This document shows positions 7,375-15,636 of a stretch of DNA of 26,473 bases, one piece after another (positions within the stretch are counted from its first letter, which is position 1; every line of letters begins with the position of its first letter). Source of the stretch: a virus; the IMG/VR virus record IMGVR_UViG_3300024256_000051, positions 1 to 26,473 of that record. The stretch is one strand, 5' to 3'. Made by a program: the position numbers and the translations under genes. A model generated the notes under the pieces. That model did not search any database and was not told the origin of the DNA. It saw only the letters and a program-made list of their open reading frames with translations.

Positions 7375-9234
7375 TCAATCATTTATTTCGTTACTTAACG
7401 ATGATGATAATTCATTTTTATATTCTTCTTCTACATCACTAGCTTCAAATAAAATCTTCCTATCTTCTTTACCAATTTTACCTAAACTTTTCTTTAATGT
7501 ATCGTAGTGTGCTAATGCGAGTCCATATTTCGGACTACCACTACTTGCCTTTCTTTTATCATGTGACCCTAATGGATCACGACCTCTGATACTCGAATCT
7601 TTACCATATTTTGGACCTTCTTTTGGACGACCACTTCCTGGCCAACCGTCGTCTGGCATTTCCATATCTAATTCTTTTCCGGTTCTCCCAAATGGACTAC
7701 CACCACCTTGTTGATCTTGACCTGCCATAGCACCTTGAGTTCCAACTGCTTCCTCACTTTGAACTGGGTCATTTCCCTCTTGTTCTATCTGATCCCATCT
7801 GAATTTACGTTTTTGGTCTTTAATAATACCGAGTCTAACATTCTTCTTCTCTTCTTCTGTAAACTTGAAAATGTTATTGTAAATCCATTCTGTATCTGCT
7901 ATTTTGGAGTCCATCATACTTGACGCAAGACTTTGTTTGTTGTTCCATAACTCTATCTTTTCTTCTTCGTATATTGTGGATGGGTTTGTAAGTTTCAATT
8001 CAAAATTGACTAGGTCAGCGTCAGTATAACCTTGTGCATATAAATGAACGATACCAATTTTAGTTAATTCACTTGTTACTATTCGTTGGAGTCGTTCTAT
8101 TGTTCTTGCGAAACGAACATCTTCGGCTGCAAGAGTAGCTTTTCCACTTACGTTTTCATCATAACCAAGAAATGGTTTTGGGATTTTTAATGCTGCTAGG
8201 AGTTTATTTCTCAAATACTCTATATCGTCCACAGCTTCGTATGTAAGACCACTTAAAGTTTCTATTGACGTTCCACTATCGCCACCACGAACAGGGATAA
8301 AAAAGTCCTCTGTAAGATTTTGGATGTTGTATTTTAAATTGTAATCACCAGTTGCTGTATCCATAACTGGAGCTTTCTTCATTTTATTTGTAACTTTTTG
8401 CATGAAGTTATCAACTTCTGCAGGTGGGATGTTTCCAATGTCAAATTTGAAAATTCTCTTTTCTGGTGCTCTCATAATACGATGGATTAACATAGCGTCT
8501 TCCATAAGTGAAAGTTGTTTCCAGATTTTACGACCACCTTCAATCATACTTTTACCATAAGGTAGGAAATTTGAATCTGATAGTAATCTGAAATGTGCCA
8601 TTTCATAATTTTCCAATTCTTTGTTGCCATTCATATTTGAACTATGTCTCGCGTCACCGTGCTCCACTACGAACTGTGTCATGTATGGATTATCTGGATC
8701 TTCACCCTCTATACGAGTAACATCATACGCTGAAAGTGGTACTACATTTGTAATGCCATATTTTTCCTTAATATCCAAATAAAGATAGAAGTCACCGTAT
8801 TTGCACATATTACGAACCCATGGCCAGAGATTGAATTCTATATTCAAAACATCGTAATATAAATTATGTAATATATCATGAATATTTTCATTTTCAGATC
8901 TAATTTCTAACACTTTACCATATTCGGATCGTAACGTACTTTCATCAGCATAAATATCCAATGCACTTGACAGGATTGCGTCATTATCCATTTCTTCATA
9001 ATCTTTGAATAATCCAAGACGTTGTGCTTGGAAACTAATTGCTTGAGCGTGTCCATATCCACCAGTTGTTAAATTGGTGTGTATTCTGGACCATCTGTCC
9101 ACAAGACTGTTTCTTGTAGCGTTCTGAACTTGGTTTGTATCAGCAATTTTTAACTTTTTACCACCAGTGTGTCTAACGATCGCATTTGTGCTGAATAATC
9201 GGCGGAGACGGCTCCGTAAACTTTTATCTGCCAT
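7375..9234 (-). CDS. 20: Portal vertex protein, T4 gp20-like
   Basis: A 619-residue protein that forms the dodecameric DNA channel at the head vertex and the site where terminase docks. Family features seen: the N-terminal segment with RWSRIHTNLTTGGYGHAQAI (about 47-66), the EMDNDAILSSALDIYADEST block (about 81-100), the WPWVRNMCKYGDFYLYLDI block, the long helical clip/stem region (MEDAMLIHRIMRAPEKRIFK), and GYDENVSGKATLA near 350-365. The C-terminal 120 residues are Gly/Pro/Asp-rich and probably disordered. The start is fixed by AGGAGT ten bases upstream, inside the end of the homing endonuclease gene, which overlaps it by 11 bases. The stop is TGA, showing that TGA is a normal stop in this genome. 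Confidence 0.93.
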   Translation of the reverse strand: MADKSLRSRLRRLFSTNAIVRHTGGKKLKIADTNQVQNATRNSLVDRWSRIHTNLTTGGYGHAQAISFQAQRLGLFKDYEEMDNDAILSSALDIYADESTLRSEYGKVLEIRSENENIHDILHNLYYDVLNIEFNLWPWVRNMCKYGDFYLYLDIKEKYGITNVVPLSAYDVTRIEGEDPDNPYMTQFVVEHGDARHSSNMNGNKELENYEMAHFRLLSDSNFLPYGKSMIEGGRKIWKQLSLMEDAMLIHRIMRAPEKRIFKFDIGNIPPAEVDNFMQKVTNKMKKAPVMDTATGDYNLKYNIQNLTEDFFIPVRGGDSGTSIETLSGLTYEAVDDIEYLRNKLLAALKIPKPFLGYDENVSGKATLAAEDVRFARTIERLQRIVTSELTKIGIVHLYAQGYTDADLVNFELKLTNPSTIYEEEKIELWNNKQSLASSMMDSKIADTEWIYNNIFKFTEEEKKNVRLGIIKDQKRKFRWDQIEQEGNDPVQSEEAVGTQGAMAGQDQQGGGSPFGRTGKELDMEMPDDGWPGSGRPKEGPKYGKDSSIRGRDPLGSHDKRKASSGSPKYGLALAHYDTLKKSLGKIGKEDRKILFEASDVEEEYKNELSSSLSNEIND

Positions 9235-10015
9235 AACTTATATTACTCCTATTTAATTTAATTCGTATAACATCATATCCTAAACTTTCAAGATATGTTT
9301 GTCGTTTTATATCCTTCTTTCTTAATTCACCATTCTTAAAATGATGACTTTCATCAACTTCTATAATTGTTTTTCTATTTTCATCTAATCCATCTGGATA
9401 ATATCCACCTATTCTTACTTCACCACCATTTTCTGCGTGTTGGAAGTTGTAGCCGTTTTCTTTTCCGTAGTTTTCTATTATTTTACAGGCGTCTGGGTTG
9501 TAGTTTGGTATCAATTGACCTCCATTTAATTCAGTTCGTTCAATTCTTCTTATGGCAGATATTCTTTGTTTTTTCTTTGTTTTTTCTGTATGAATGTTTC
9601 CAGTATTTGCAATACTTAATTTTTTTCTTGTTTCGTTACTCACTTCATGACCCATTCTTAATTTACTAAATTCTGGACGTTTCTTTCCATAAAATGGATT
9701 ATTTTTTCCAGACATTGATATACTTATATTTTTTATATGATCTTCAGATAAAATTCTACCTTTCTGTGAGCAACTCCTACACAAACTTTCATTTTTGATT
9801 GCTAAGTCTCGTCTATATTTGGTAGTATGTAAAACTTCCACAATACATTTTGGACAAAATCTCTCATATTTTTTTTCATTTAAAATTTTCATTTTTCCAA
9901 TGTGAGAACACGAATTGCAATTAGAATTTATTTTATTTGAATAAGTATATCCAGACGTACTTGTATAAGTTAATTTTTTATTACAAGTTGGACAATTTCT
10001 TTTATATTCTGCCAT
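9224..10015 (-). CDS. Free-standing EDxHD (Vsr-like) homing endonuclease
   Basis: A 263-residue protein between terminase and portal. The N-terminal half has two zinc-binding clusters (CPTC/CNSC at about 8-37, CPKC/CRSC at about 54-82), then a NUMOD3-type DNA-binding segment (ISMSGKNNPFYGKKRPEFSK) and its repeat. The C-terminal 70 residues show the Vsr-like nuclease of the EDxHD family: IIEVDESHHF, then KKDIKRQTYLESLGYDVIRI. This family was described from phage fractured genes and introns, where it makes a strand break in a conserved gene and copies itself in. Terminase-portal neighbours are conserved targets. It is not inside an intron or intein that I can see, and it overlaps the portal start by 11 bases. 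Confidence 0.88.
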   Translation of the reverse strand: MAEYKRNCPTCNKKLTYTSTSGYTYSNKINSNCNSCSHIGKMKILNEKKYERFCPKCIVEVLHTTKYRRDLAIKNESLCRSCSQKGRILSEDHIKNISISMSGKNNPFYGKKRPEFSKLRMGHEVSNETRKKLSIANTGNIHTEKTKKKQRISAIRRIERTELNGGQLIPNYNPDACKIIENYGKENGYNFQHAENGGEVRIGGYYPDGLDENRKTIIEVDESHHFKNGELRKKDIKRQTYLESLGYDVIRIKLNRSNISYGR

Positions 10016-10027
10016 TTTACCCTCTTA

Positions 10028-11605
10028 TTATTTTATTAACCATGTTAAATTTTCTTTTTCTCCAGCAACTTCCATTTCCCAAGAATCATTTCTATTATCC
10101 ATTGGTTGGTAAACTGCTTCGTAATCTAATGTTCTACTTAATACATCTTTCTGTAATGCTATTCCTTCTGATTTTAATCTTAATGCTGTATCTCTAACCC
10201 ACATACCTATTGCAAGACTGATTGAAAGATCATCATTATATCCTTCCATTGCCTGTGCCTTAAAATTGTGGTAAATAAATACAAACAATTCTTCTATCAA
10301 TCTAGATGAATGAACTATTACAGTTTTTTCTCTAAAATACTCTTCTAATTTTGCTATTACTAATGGTCGTGTTTTCATGGTCATACTGAAACCCGGGACC
10401 ATCTTTTGATCCATATTTCTATATTTATTTGATATTTGACGCTGAACATCCACGTAGTGTAAATCCTTACTCGTATAAAACAAATTATCATAATCTCTGT
10501 CTATAACTTGCTGTATTGCTGCCCAACCTATTGATGCATTTTCAATAACGAGTAACGCGTTGTTATATTCTACTGCAGTATTCATACATAAATTACCAAA
10601 ATCTTTTGTGGATATTTTTCCTTTATATTCCGCTACTTGTTCCATTTTCTGTACATCTATTACGTGGAATGCTGAAAAGTCATTACCATCACCACGGGCA
10701 ACGTCAGCACTCAATACATAATCTTGTGTGTAATCTGGTGGTCTCCATATCCATAAATTACTATCAAATCCCCTTTTTTCCATTGGTTCTTCAATGTGGG
10801 TATTTTTATATTCTTCAAGTATAACACCATCAATTACAGTTTGACCAGATGTGATGAATGAGCAATCACATTCTTGTGCTGCCATTGAAGGACCTAATAG
10901 TTTATCTTGGTCATCTCTCCAATCTTGTTCCCTATCTGGGTGTACTGTCCAATGGAGTTTAATGAAATTCCAATCATTTTTCCCTTCTTCAGCTCCAGCC
11001 CATGTTTTATGAAACCAATTTCCTACTCCATTGGGTGTGCTTAATGCAATACATTGACCACCAGTAGATAAGGTACTTTGTGCCGCTGTCCATATTGCAT
11101 CAATTTTTGGAATAAATGAGGCTTCATCGAGTATCAATAATGATAATGCTTCTGATCTACCACTATCTTCACCACTGGAAATTGCCTTTACTTGTGAACC
11201 ATTTGAATATTTTAAAGATAATTTATTATCCTCCGTACAACTGGATTTTACCCAATTTGGAAGATTAGCATGCATAACTCGTATTTTTGTTACGAGATTT
11301 TTTGCTGTATCCTGTTTGGTAGCAATAACCAATATATTCTTGTCTGTTTGAAAGGTCATCATCCATAATGAATAACCAGCTACGAGAGTGGATATTCCTA
11401 ACTGACGAGCTTTGAGAATAATATTATAATTGTGCTTATTAAAATCTTCTAATGTTTTTTCTTGGAAATCATATAAGGAAAATGGAATTTTACCGTCTAT
11501 TGGATGTTGAATGACAGCATACTTTTTTAGAAAGTATATTGGGTCTTTAGCACACTTTATGTATTCGGCTTTTATTATTTCTTTTATGTTTTGGCTATTA
11601 CTCAT
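10028..11605 (-). CDS. 17: Terminase large subunit, T4 gp17-like
   Basis: The DNA-packaging motor and headful nuclease, 525 residues. The ATPase half has the family's Walker A variant KARQLGIST (about 65-73), the Walker B LLILDEASFI (about 155-165) and the coupling motif LSTPNGVGN. The RNase-H-like nuclease half shows SADVARGDGNDFSAF (first acidic cluster), LVIENASIGW and the final YNDDLSISLAIG. The length is a little shorter than T4 gp17 (610), as usual in marine relatives. The ATG abuts the upstream stop with no spacer. No small terminase (gp16) is recognisable nearby, though one of the unknown genes upstream could be it. Confidence 0.95.
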   Translation of the reverse strand: MSNSQNIKEIIKAEYIKCAKDPIYFLKKYAVIQHPIDGKIPFSLYDFQEKTLEDFNKHNYNIILKARQLGISTLVAGYSLWMMTFQTDKNILVIATKQDTAKNLVTKIRVMHANLPNWVKSSCTEDNKLSLKYSNGSQVKAISSGEDSGRSEALSLLILDEASFIPKIDAIWTAAQSTLSTGGQCIALSTPNGVGNWFHKTWAGAEEGKNDWNFIKLHWTVHPDREQDWRDDQDKLLGPSMAAQECDCSFITSGQTVIDGVILEEYKNTHIEEPMEKRGFDSNLWIWRPPDYTQDYVLSADVARGDGNDFSAFHVIDVQKMEQVAEYKGKISTKDFGNLCMNTAVEYNNALLVIENASIGWAAIQQVIDRDYDNLFYTSKDLHYVDVQRQISNKYRNMDQKMVPGFSMTMKTRPLVIAKLEEYFREKTVIVHSSRLIEELFVFIYHNFKAQAMEGYNDDLSISLAIGMWVRDTALRLKSEGIALQKDVLSRTLDYEAVYQPMDNRNDSWEMEVAGEKENLTWLIK

Positions 11606-11980
11606 TTACTTTGATACTTCCACAATTTTTATTCCAAAATACGTAGGTATAATTATAGATGCTGCTCCGTATGTGAAATATAGCCATTTATTTTCATACC
11701 ACGAAGGCTTGGAAAGTTTCACTTGTTTTTCCAATAAATCATTACGTTCTTCTAATAATCCAATCTGTTCATCTTTCTTTAATAATAAAGTAGAATCGGT
11801 TTTAGCCTGTTCATTATAACCAACCAGTAATTCTTCGTATATTCCAAGTTGCACAGATTTAGTGCTATCAGAATACTGAAGTTCTTTTATTTGATTTGCT
11901 ATAGCCACTACCTGTTCGTCTGTAAAAGTCTGTTGCCCGAACAGAACAGTGGATAATAATACTATCCAAATATATTTCAT
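11606..11980 (-). CDS. Membrane protein with signal peptide, coiled coil and C-terminal TM
   Basis: A 124-residue protein. An N-terminal hydrophobic signal (MKYIWIVLLSTVLFGQQ) has no cysteine for lipidation. A periplasmic coiled-coil segment follows (about 60-95: KKDEQIGLLEERNDLLEKQV) and then a membrane span near the C-terminus (WLYFTYGAASIIIPTYFGI). The architecture recalls spanin-like lysis proteins that bridge inner membrane and envelope, but no sequence family is recognised and the lack of a lipobox argues against a classical unimolecular spanin. It directly precedes the terminase gene. A second membrane/coiled-coil gene lies 0.3 kb upstream (12282-12596), and the two could act as a pair. 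Confidence 0.72.
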   Translation of the reverse strand: MKYIWIVLLSTVLFGQQTFTDEQVVAIANQIKELQYSDSTKSVQLGIYEELLVGYNEQAKTDSTLLLKKDEQIGLLEERNDLLEKQVKLSKPSWYENKWLYFTYGAASIIIPTYFGIKIVEVSK

Positions 11981-11981
11981 A

Positions 11982-12260
11982 TTATCTATGTAATACGTAG
12001 ACTACGCCGGTTTCACCAATTACTACTTTGTTTACTCCAATTGGATATAGTGTTTTCGTGTTTAATACTGTCGATGGTAGTGTTCCACCACCTGATCCGT
12101 GAACAACCACGTTTGTAGTATTTTCAACTATAAATGCAGCTCCAGCGTTTGATCCAGTGAATTCTACTGTTGTACTCGATAGTACTTTTGTTATACCATT
12201 GTAATCACCAAGCTTTTGGTCTGTTGGTAATGATCTGAACATTGTCCCTGCATCTGCCAT
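11982..12260 (-). CDS. Small hypothetical, probably structural protein
   Basis: A 92-residue protein rich in Gly, Thr, Ser and Val (EFTGSNAGAAFIVENTTNVV, then VHGSGGGTLPSTVLN), a composition typical of small beta-rich virion proteins. There is no leader, signal or cysteine. Its ribosome site is GGAG seven bases before the ATG. It lies between two membrane-protein genes upstream of terminase. I cannot name the family. Confidence 0.75.
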   Translation of the reverse strand: MADAGTMFRSLPTDQKLGDYNGITKVLSSTTVEFTGSNAGAAFIVENTTNVVVHGSGGGTLPSTVLNTKTLYPIGVNKVVIGETGVVYVLHR

Positions 12261-12281
12261 TTAATTTCTCCTTATATATAA

Positions 12282-12596
12282 TTATTTACTTTTGGAAAAT
12301 TTCCTTAAAAATTCTGCTGCATCATCTGCGTCATCATTTTCAAAGGCTGTTTCCATTTTCTGGACATCTTTTTTAGTTTTAGTCAATTTCCGTTTTAATT
12401 TTGTTATTTCTTTCTTGTTTTTCTTCTTATTTTTCTGTAAAGTTTTTATTTCTTTTAGTACCACTTCTTCTTTTTTCTTGTTCTCTTTAATAACCCTCTT
12501 CAACTCTTTGGCTTCTTTTGATTTTTTTGCACTCAGTAATGTGCTCAACCCGAAAAGTCCTAAAATCGCAATAATTAACTTCTTTAACCATTCCAT
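12282..12596 (-). CDS. N-terminally anchored lysine-rich coiled-coil protein
   Basis: A 104-residue protein with one N-terminal membrane span (WLKKLIIAILGLFGLSTLL) followed by about 65 residues of Lys/Glu coiled coil (KELKRVIKENKKKEEVVLKE onward) and a short acidic tail (ENDDADDAAEFLRKF). Inner-membrane anchor plus periplasmic coiled coil matches the layout of i-spanins (Rz) but the sequence is too low in complexity to assign. It overlaps the upstream gene (TAATG). Lysis is one possible role, together with 11606-11980. Confidence 0.7.
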   Translation of the reverse strand: MEWLKKLIIAILGLFGLSTLLSAKKSKEAKELKRVIKENKKKEEVVLKEIKTLQKNKKKNKKEITKLKRKLTKTKKDVQKMETAFENDDADDAAEFLRKFSKSK

Positions 12597-12904
12597 TATT
12601 CCATCTCCATTATTTTTTTATAAGTAGACTTACCTTCTAACTTCTTAGTTTTTGACGGTTCATCAAATTCACTATCCATTGGTTCTTTATATTTACCATA
12701 TCCTTCACTATCACGTTTTATGTCCTCAGTAAAACCTTTGTCGAAAATATTTACAGTTTTAAAAAGTCTAAATTTAAGTGCTGGGCGATCATTTATCAAT
12801 AAATCCCCCTTTTCATTCCATTTAATAGATTTAATTACTACTGGCTTATTCTTAAATTTACCCATTTTTACAGTGTCGCCTTTTTTAATCGGTAATTCAA
12901 TCAT
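12596..12904 (-). CDS. Small hypothetical protein, rebuilt or paralogous N-terminus next to homing gene
   Basis: A 102-residue basic protein. The N-terminal part looks like a small KOW/SH3-like beta barrel: IKKGDTVKMGKFKNKPVVIK then SIKWNEKGDLLINDRP. The short ORF at 13694-13777, on the far side of the homing endonuclease, has a related start (VGDVIKTGKFKN). The gene therefore appears to have been interrupted by the GIY-YIG gene, with the N-terminus supplied again on this side. The ATG overlaps the endonuclease stop (ATGA). The C-terminal half is charged and probably disordered. Function unknown. Confidence 0.75.
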   Translation of the reverse strand: MIELPIKKGDTVKMGKFKNKPVVIKSIKWNEKGDLLINDRPALKFRLFKTVNIFDKGFTEDIKRDSEGYGKYKEPMDSEFDEPSKTKKLEGKSTYKKIMEME

Positions 12905-13692
12905 TTTTTGCTCCTACAATTATTGAAATGATATCGTTTCATATTAGTTACTCCTCCAGTTTTATCACAGTTAGGACAAGTATCTATTTTTTGTTTATGT
13001 ATCCGTCCACAATTTTCAAAATGATATCGATGCATCAAATTTATTCCACCAACTACACCACATGATGGGCATTCAACTCTTGAAAATTTCATACCTGTTC
13101 TGCCAATGCTCATATTTCGACATCGTTCTTTAGATAATGGTATGCCCATTAACGCATCACTAATACTTTTACGATGAGATTCTGTTAATTTTTTTTCAGT
13201 AAGACCTTTGCTAATATTATTACAATGTTCTTCAGATTTAGTTACTCCAAACATTGTCTTACTAATATTTTTACGATGTTCATCAGATAAATTTCTACCC
13301 AGCAAGCCTTTACTAATATTCATAGAATGTTCTTTAGAACGAATTCTTCCTTTTAATGATTTGCTTTTTTTCTTATTTGATTCTTCCGAAAAAATATGAT
13401 TAAATCCACCAGTAGTCATATTATATCCGGTTCCCTCATCCATAAAAGTATTATATTCTTTAATATAATATGATTCCATTTTATTTAACTCATCCATAGA
13501 ATTACACTCACATATAATACCCCACTTAAAATTTTCTATGCCATATTTACGAAGTGCATTATGAAAATAAAAATTTGAATTTCCATTAAATGCGCTCTGG
13601 CAATGACCTTTTTTTCTATCTTCCAATGTCTTAATCGTCTGACCAATATAAGATTTATCATTTATTTCATTGTGTGCTCGATAAATAATCAT
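12901..13692 (-). CDS. GIY-YIG homing endonuclease with NUMOD3 repeats
   Basis: A 263-residue free-standing endonuclease. The N-terminal GIY-YIG nuclease is clear: IIYRAHN (the GIY strand), SYIGQT (YIG), LEDRKKGH (catalytic Arg) and the downstream MESYYIKEYNTF with its Glu. The middle (about 105-205) is a tandem series of five or six NUMOD3-like DNA-binding segments (SDEHRKNISKTMFG, SEEHCNNISKGL, TESHRKSISDALMG, SKERCRNMSIG). The C-terminus has two matching C2HC zinc fingers, each CPxC, GG, RYHFxNC. This is a selfish gene that cuts a recipient site and copies itself there. Its flanks (13694-13777 and 12596-12904) encode similar peptides, marking the likely insertion point. Confidence 0.92.
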   Translation of the reverse strand: MIIYRAHNEINDKSYIGQTIKTLEDRKKGHCQSAFNGNSNFYFHNALRKYGIENFKWGIICECNSMDELNKMESYYIKEYNTFMDEGTGYNMTTGGFNHIFSEESNKKKSKSLKGRIRSKEHSMNISKGLLGRNLSDEHRKNISKTMFGVTKSEEHCNNISKGLTEKKLTESHRKSISDALMGIPLSKERCRNMSIGRTGMKFSRVECPSCGVVGGINLMHRYHFENCGRIHKQKIDTCPNCDKTGGVTNMKRYHFNNCRSKK

Positions 13693-13693
13693 T

Positions 13694-13777
13694 TTAATTT
13701 CTCCAGCTTATCATGAGATTTTTGAACTTCCCCGTTTTGATCACATCTCCCACGGAAACATCTATTGTAATTGCCAT
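13694..13777 (-). pseudogene. 27-residue 5' remnant of the gene interrupted by the GIY-YIG endonuclease
   Basis: A short ORF starting with ATG at 13777, overlapping the upstream stop (TAATG) and coding MAITIDVSVGDVIKTGKFKN plus seven more residues before TAA. The GDxxKxGKFKN core is the same as residues 9-19 of the 12596-12904 product, but the sequence after KFKN diverges (LMISWRN). It looks like the original beginning of that gene, cut off by insertion of the endonuclease. It could still be translated because of the overlap with the upstream gene. Confidence 0.6.
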
Positions 13778-14457
13778 TATTTTTTCCCCTTTGGTAATAA
13801 ATCAACTAATTTATTTCCTTTCCATTCTCTACTATCTACTCTACCACCTATTCTATGGTCTACCCATTTTCCCCATAATTTTTCATTTTTAGCAAATATA
13901 GACTGACCACCTTTTTGAACTTGTCTATATCCACTTGCACTTCCCATTTCCTTAGAACCCGGTTCTGGTGTTGGATCGATTCCACCACTTTTAGTTCCCT
14001 CTGGAGGTGTAGTTGGTTTAATCAAAGTTTCCGACGTTGAATGGAAGTTTGAGGTTTCTGGTGGAATTGTATATTCTTGTTTTCTATGAAATCCGTGGAT
14101 TCCATACATTCTCTGTTTTGGTGCTAATGGTGGAGTGTCGTCTCGTAATTCATTTGCCATTATTGATGCGTATTCTTCTGGACCACTTAAATAACGATAT
14201 ACCATTGCTTTATCTCGTTCTGCCCGTTTTAAATTATTTAGACTTCCGTTACCACCGTAAATATTGTCCGATGCTGGAAAATCAATTTGTGTCATACCAC
14301 GAGTTAAACTTGCAGGTCCCACTACTCGTCTCTCTCCACGTTTAGTGTAAAGACCGTCTGGCCATCCATCTCCAATTTCACCTAAACCTGTACCATGTCC
14401 GCCAGCTGATGACCCTTCATTTATAAGTTTTAACATTTTCGTTTCAAATTTATTCAT
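13777..14457 (-). CDS. Leader-bearing hypothetical protein
   Basis: A 226-residue protein that begins MNKFETKMLKLINE followed by GSSAGG, a short-type leader with likely cut after Glu14 (I-N-E before G). The rest is Gly/Pro-rich, basic and low in hydrophobics (GLGEIGDGWPDGLYTKRGER, then a Pro-rich stretch about 145-175), with a final WGKWVDHRIGGRVDSREWKG segment. No catalytic motif is recognised. It shares the GDGWP-type stretch with the portal C-terminus (DDGWP), which may be chance. It follows the previous gene with no gap (TGA next to ATG). Function unknown; the leader implies packaging in the head. Confidence 0.75.
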   Translation of the reverse strand: MNKFETKMLKLINEGSSAGGHGTGLGEIGDGWPDGLYTKRGERRVVGPASLTRGMTQIDFPASDNIYGGNGSLNNLKRAERDKAMVYRYLSGPEEYASIMANELRDDTPPLAPKQRMYGIHGFHRKQEYTIPPETSNFHSTSETLIKPTTPPEGTKSGGIDPTPEPGSKEMGSASGYRQVQKGGQSIFAKNEKLWGKWVDHRIGGRVDSREWKGNKLVDLLPKGKK

Positions 14458-15027
14458 TCAATCTTCCAATAAGTTAGTCTTCCACCATTCAGGTGATAAA
14501 TTCTCTACATGAAGTCGCGGTCTACCTCCACTAAATTTTGGTGATTTCTTTGCGGGGTCTGATGTATTACGTATGTTATCTTCTATACGACCTTCAGCGT
14601 CAATTCCAGATGCTACAGGTGGACCAGCAAATAATACATTCTTATCATCTACTCCCAACCATTTAATTACACTCCAACCTAAATTTTCTATCACATCACG
14701 TAATCTGTTTTTATATTTTTTCTTAGCTCCGTATGAAATTGCTGGAACTTCTCTGTAGTCCATAGTATAATCTTCTTCTGGATCCATTGCACCGTCACTT
14801 AAAATATATCCAATTACCTTATATCCTAAATCATTCTGTAATTGCTTAACCCAGTCTTTGGTTTCTTGTTTATATTGATCCAATGATTTGTAAAATGTTC
14901 CTGGACCGTCATCTACTGGTGCTTTTCTGGTACCTGCACCTTCTTTTATGATAGAAATTATATCATTTTCTACTATAAAATCTCCTATTTTATCACCACT
15001 AAACTCATTTAAAATCTTTTTATGCAA
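14458..15027 (-). CDS. Leader-bearing hypothetical protein with TTG start
   Basis: A 189-residue protein. The start is TTG at 15027, supported by GGAG seven bases upstream and by the resulting short leader MHKKILNE before FSGDK (L-N-E). The mature domain is mixed alpha/beta: KDWVKQLQNDLGYKVIGYIL, then KNRLRDVIENLGWSVIKWLG, two similar helix-strand units that suggest a small repeat fold. The acidic DPEEDYTMDYREVP lies between them. No known family is recognised. It is the first gene after the promoter-like motif at 15057-15064. Confidence 0.75.
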   Translation of the reverse strand: MHKKILNEFSGDKIGDFIVENDIISIIKEGAGTRKAPVDDGPGTFYKSLDQYKQETKDWVKQLQNDLGYKVIGYILSDGAMDPEEDYTMDYREVPAISYGAKKKYKNRLRDVIENLGWSVIKWLGVDDKNVLFAGPPVASGIDAEGRIEDNIRNTSDPAKKSPKFSGGRPRLHVENLSPEWWKTNLLED

Positions 15028-15056
15028 TAATCTTCTCCAAGATATACTTTATCACT

Positions 15057-15064
15057 TATAAATA
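15057..15064 (-). promoter_or_regulatory. Promoter-like motif TATTTATA upstream of 14458-15027
   Basis: The minus strand reads TGATATTTATAAGTGATA in the 46-base gap between two genes, 30 bases before the TTG start at 15027. It is the second of three intergenic copies (others 7351-7358 and 25448-25455). Orientation is uncertain for the reason given at the first copy. Confidence 0.45.
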
Positions 15065-15073
15065 TCAATTTAC

Positions 15074-15631
15074 TTAACTATTAGACAATTCTTCCTCAAC
15101 TTCTATTTTCATTTTGAGTAAATCTTTGAGTGCGTCATCTGCCATTTCTTTTACTTTCTCGTCACTTTGAGTCCATTTCTCTTTCTCTATTTCTACTGAC
15201 TGGACTCCAACTTGATTGTAAAATTCGGGTGTGGTCTGTGTTTTCCAATCTTCTACACTTTCTATTTGTTCGTTTAACCATGAAAGTTTATTTTTCAACA
15301 CTTTTTGATTTTCCCAATCTTCAAATGTTCCATCTACCCGAAGTTTATTCTCAAATTTTACTTGACAATCAAAACATTGATTGTATAATCTATACATCTT
15401 ATCATCAAGTTTCAATTTCATTATTTTATCACACTTTGGACAAAACCATGGCATCTTTGCTTCTTGTAATACCTCCATTCTTCCATTTATTCTGTCTCTT
15501 TCGTCTTGTATCTCTTTTTTACGAGCTTTCTTTTCTTTTTTATCTTCCGTGACCACCATTATTCTTTTATTTGGCGTTTCATTTCGTAAAATGGATTCTC
15601 TTGCCTCTACGTGTCTTTGATGTTCTCCCAT
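15074..15631 (-). CDS. Zinc-ribbon, coiled-coil protein of the terminase cluster
   Basis: A 185-residue charged protein. Residues about 60-95 form a four-cysteine zinc ribbon: FCPKCDKIMKL, then YNQCFDCQVKF. It is flanked by helical segments, upstream KKARKKEIQDERDRINGRME and downstream a long Glu/Lys coiled coil (about 110-182). The combination of zinc ribbon and coiled coil a few genes upstream of the large terminase is what one would expect of a DNA-recognition factor, and a small-terminase role is conceivable, but nothing in the sequence proves it. No leader of the capsid-targeting kind. Confidence 0.75.
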   Translation of the reverse strand: MGEHQRHVEARESILRNETPNKRIMVVTEDKKEKKARKKEIQDERDRINGRMEVLQEAKMPWFCPKCDKIMKLKLDDKMYRLYNQCFDCQVKFENKLRVDGTFEDWENQKVLKNKLSWLNEQIESVEDWKTQTTPEFYNQVGVQSVEIEKEKWTQSDEKVKEMADDALKDLLKMKIEVEEELSNS

Positions 15632-15636
15632 AACCG

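Noticed and set aside
7380-7450. ILFE before ASDVEEE in the portal C-terminus as a protease site
   Set aside because: The L-x-E pattern alone is common by chance; there is no leader helix, and I know of no gp21 cleavage of portal in T4.
8028-8035. TATAAATG as a further late-promoter copy
   Set aside because: It differs from the intergenic motif and lies within the portal coding sequence; AT-rich octamers like this are expected by chance.
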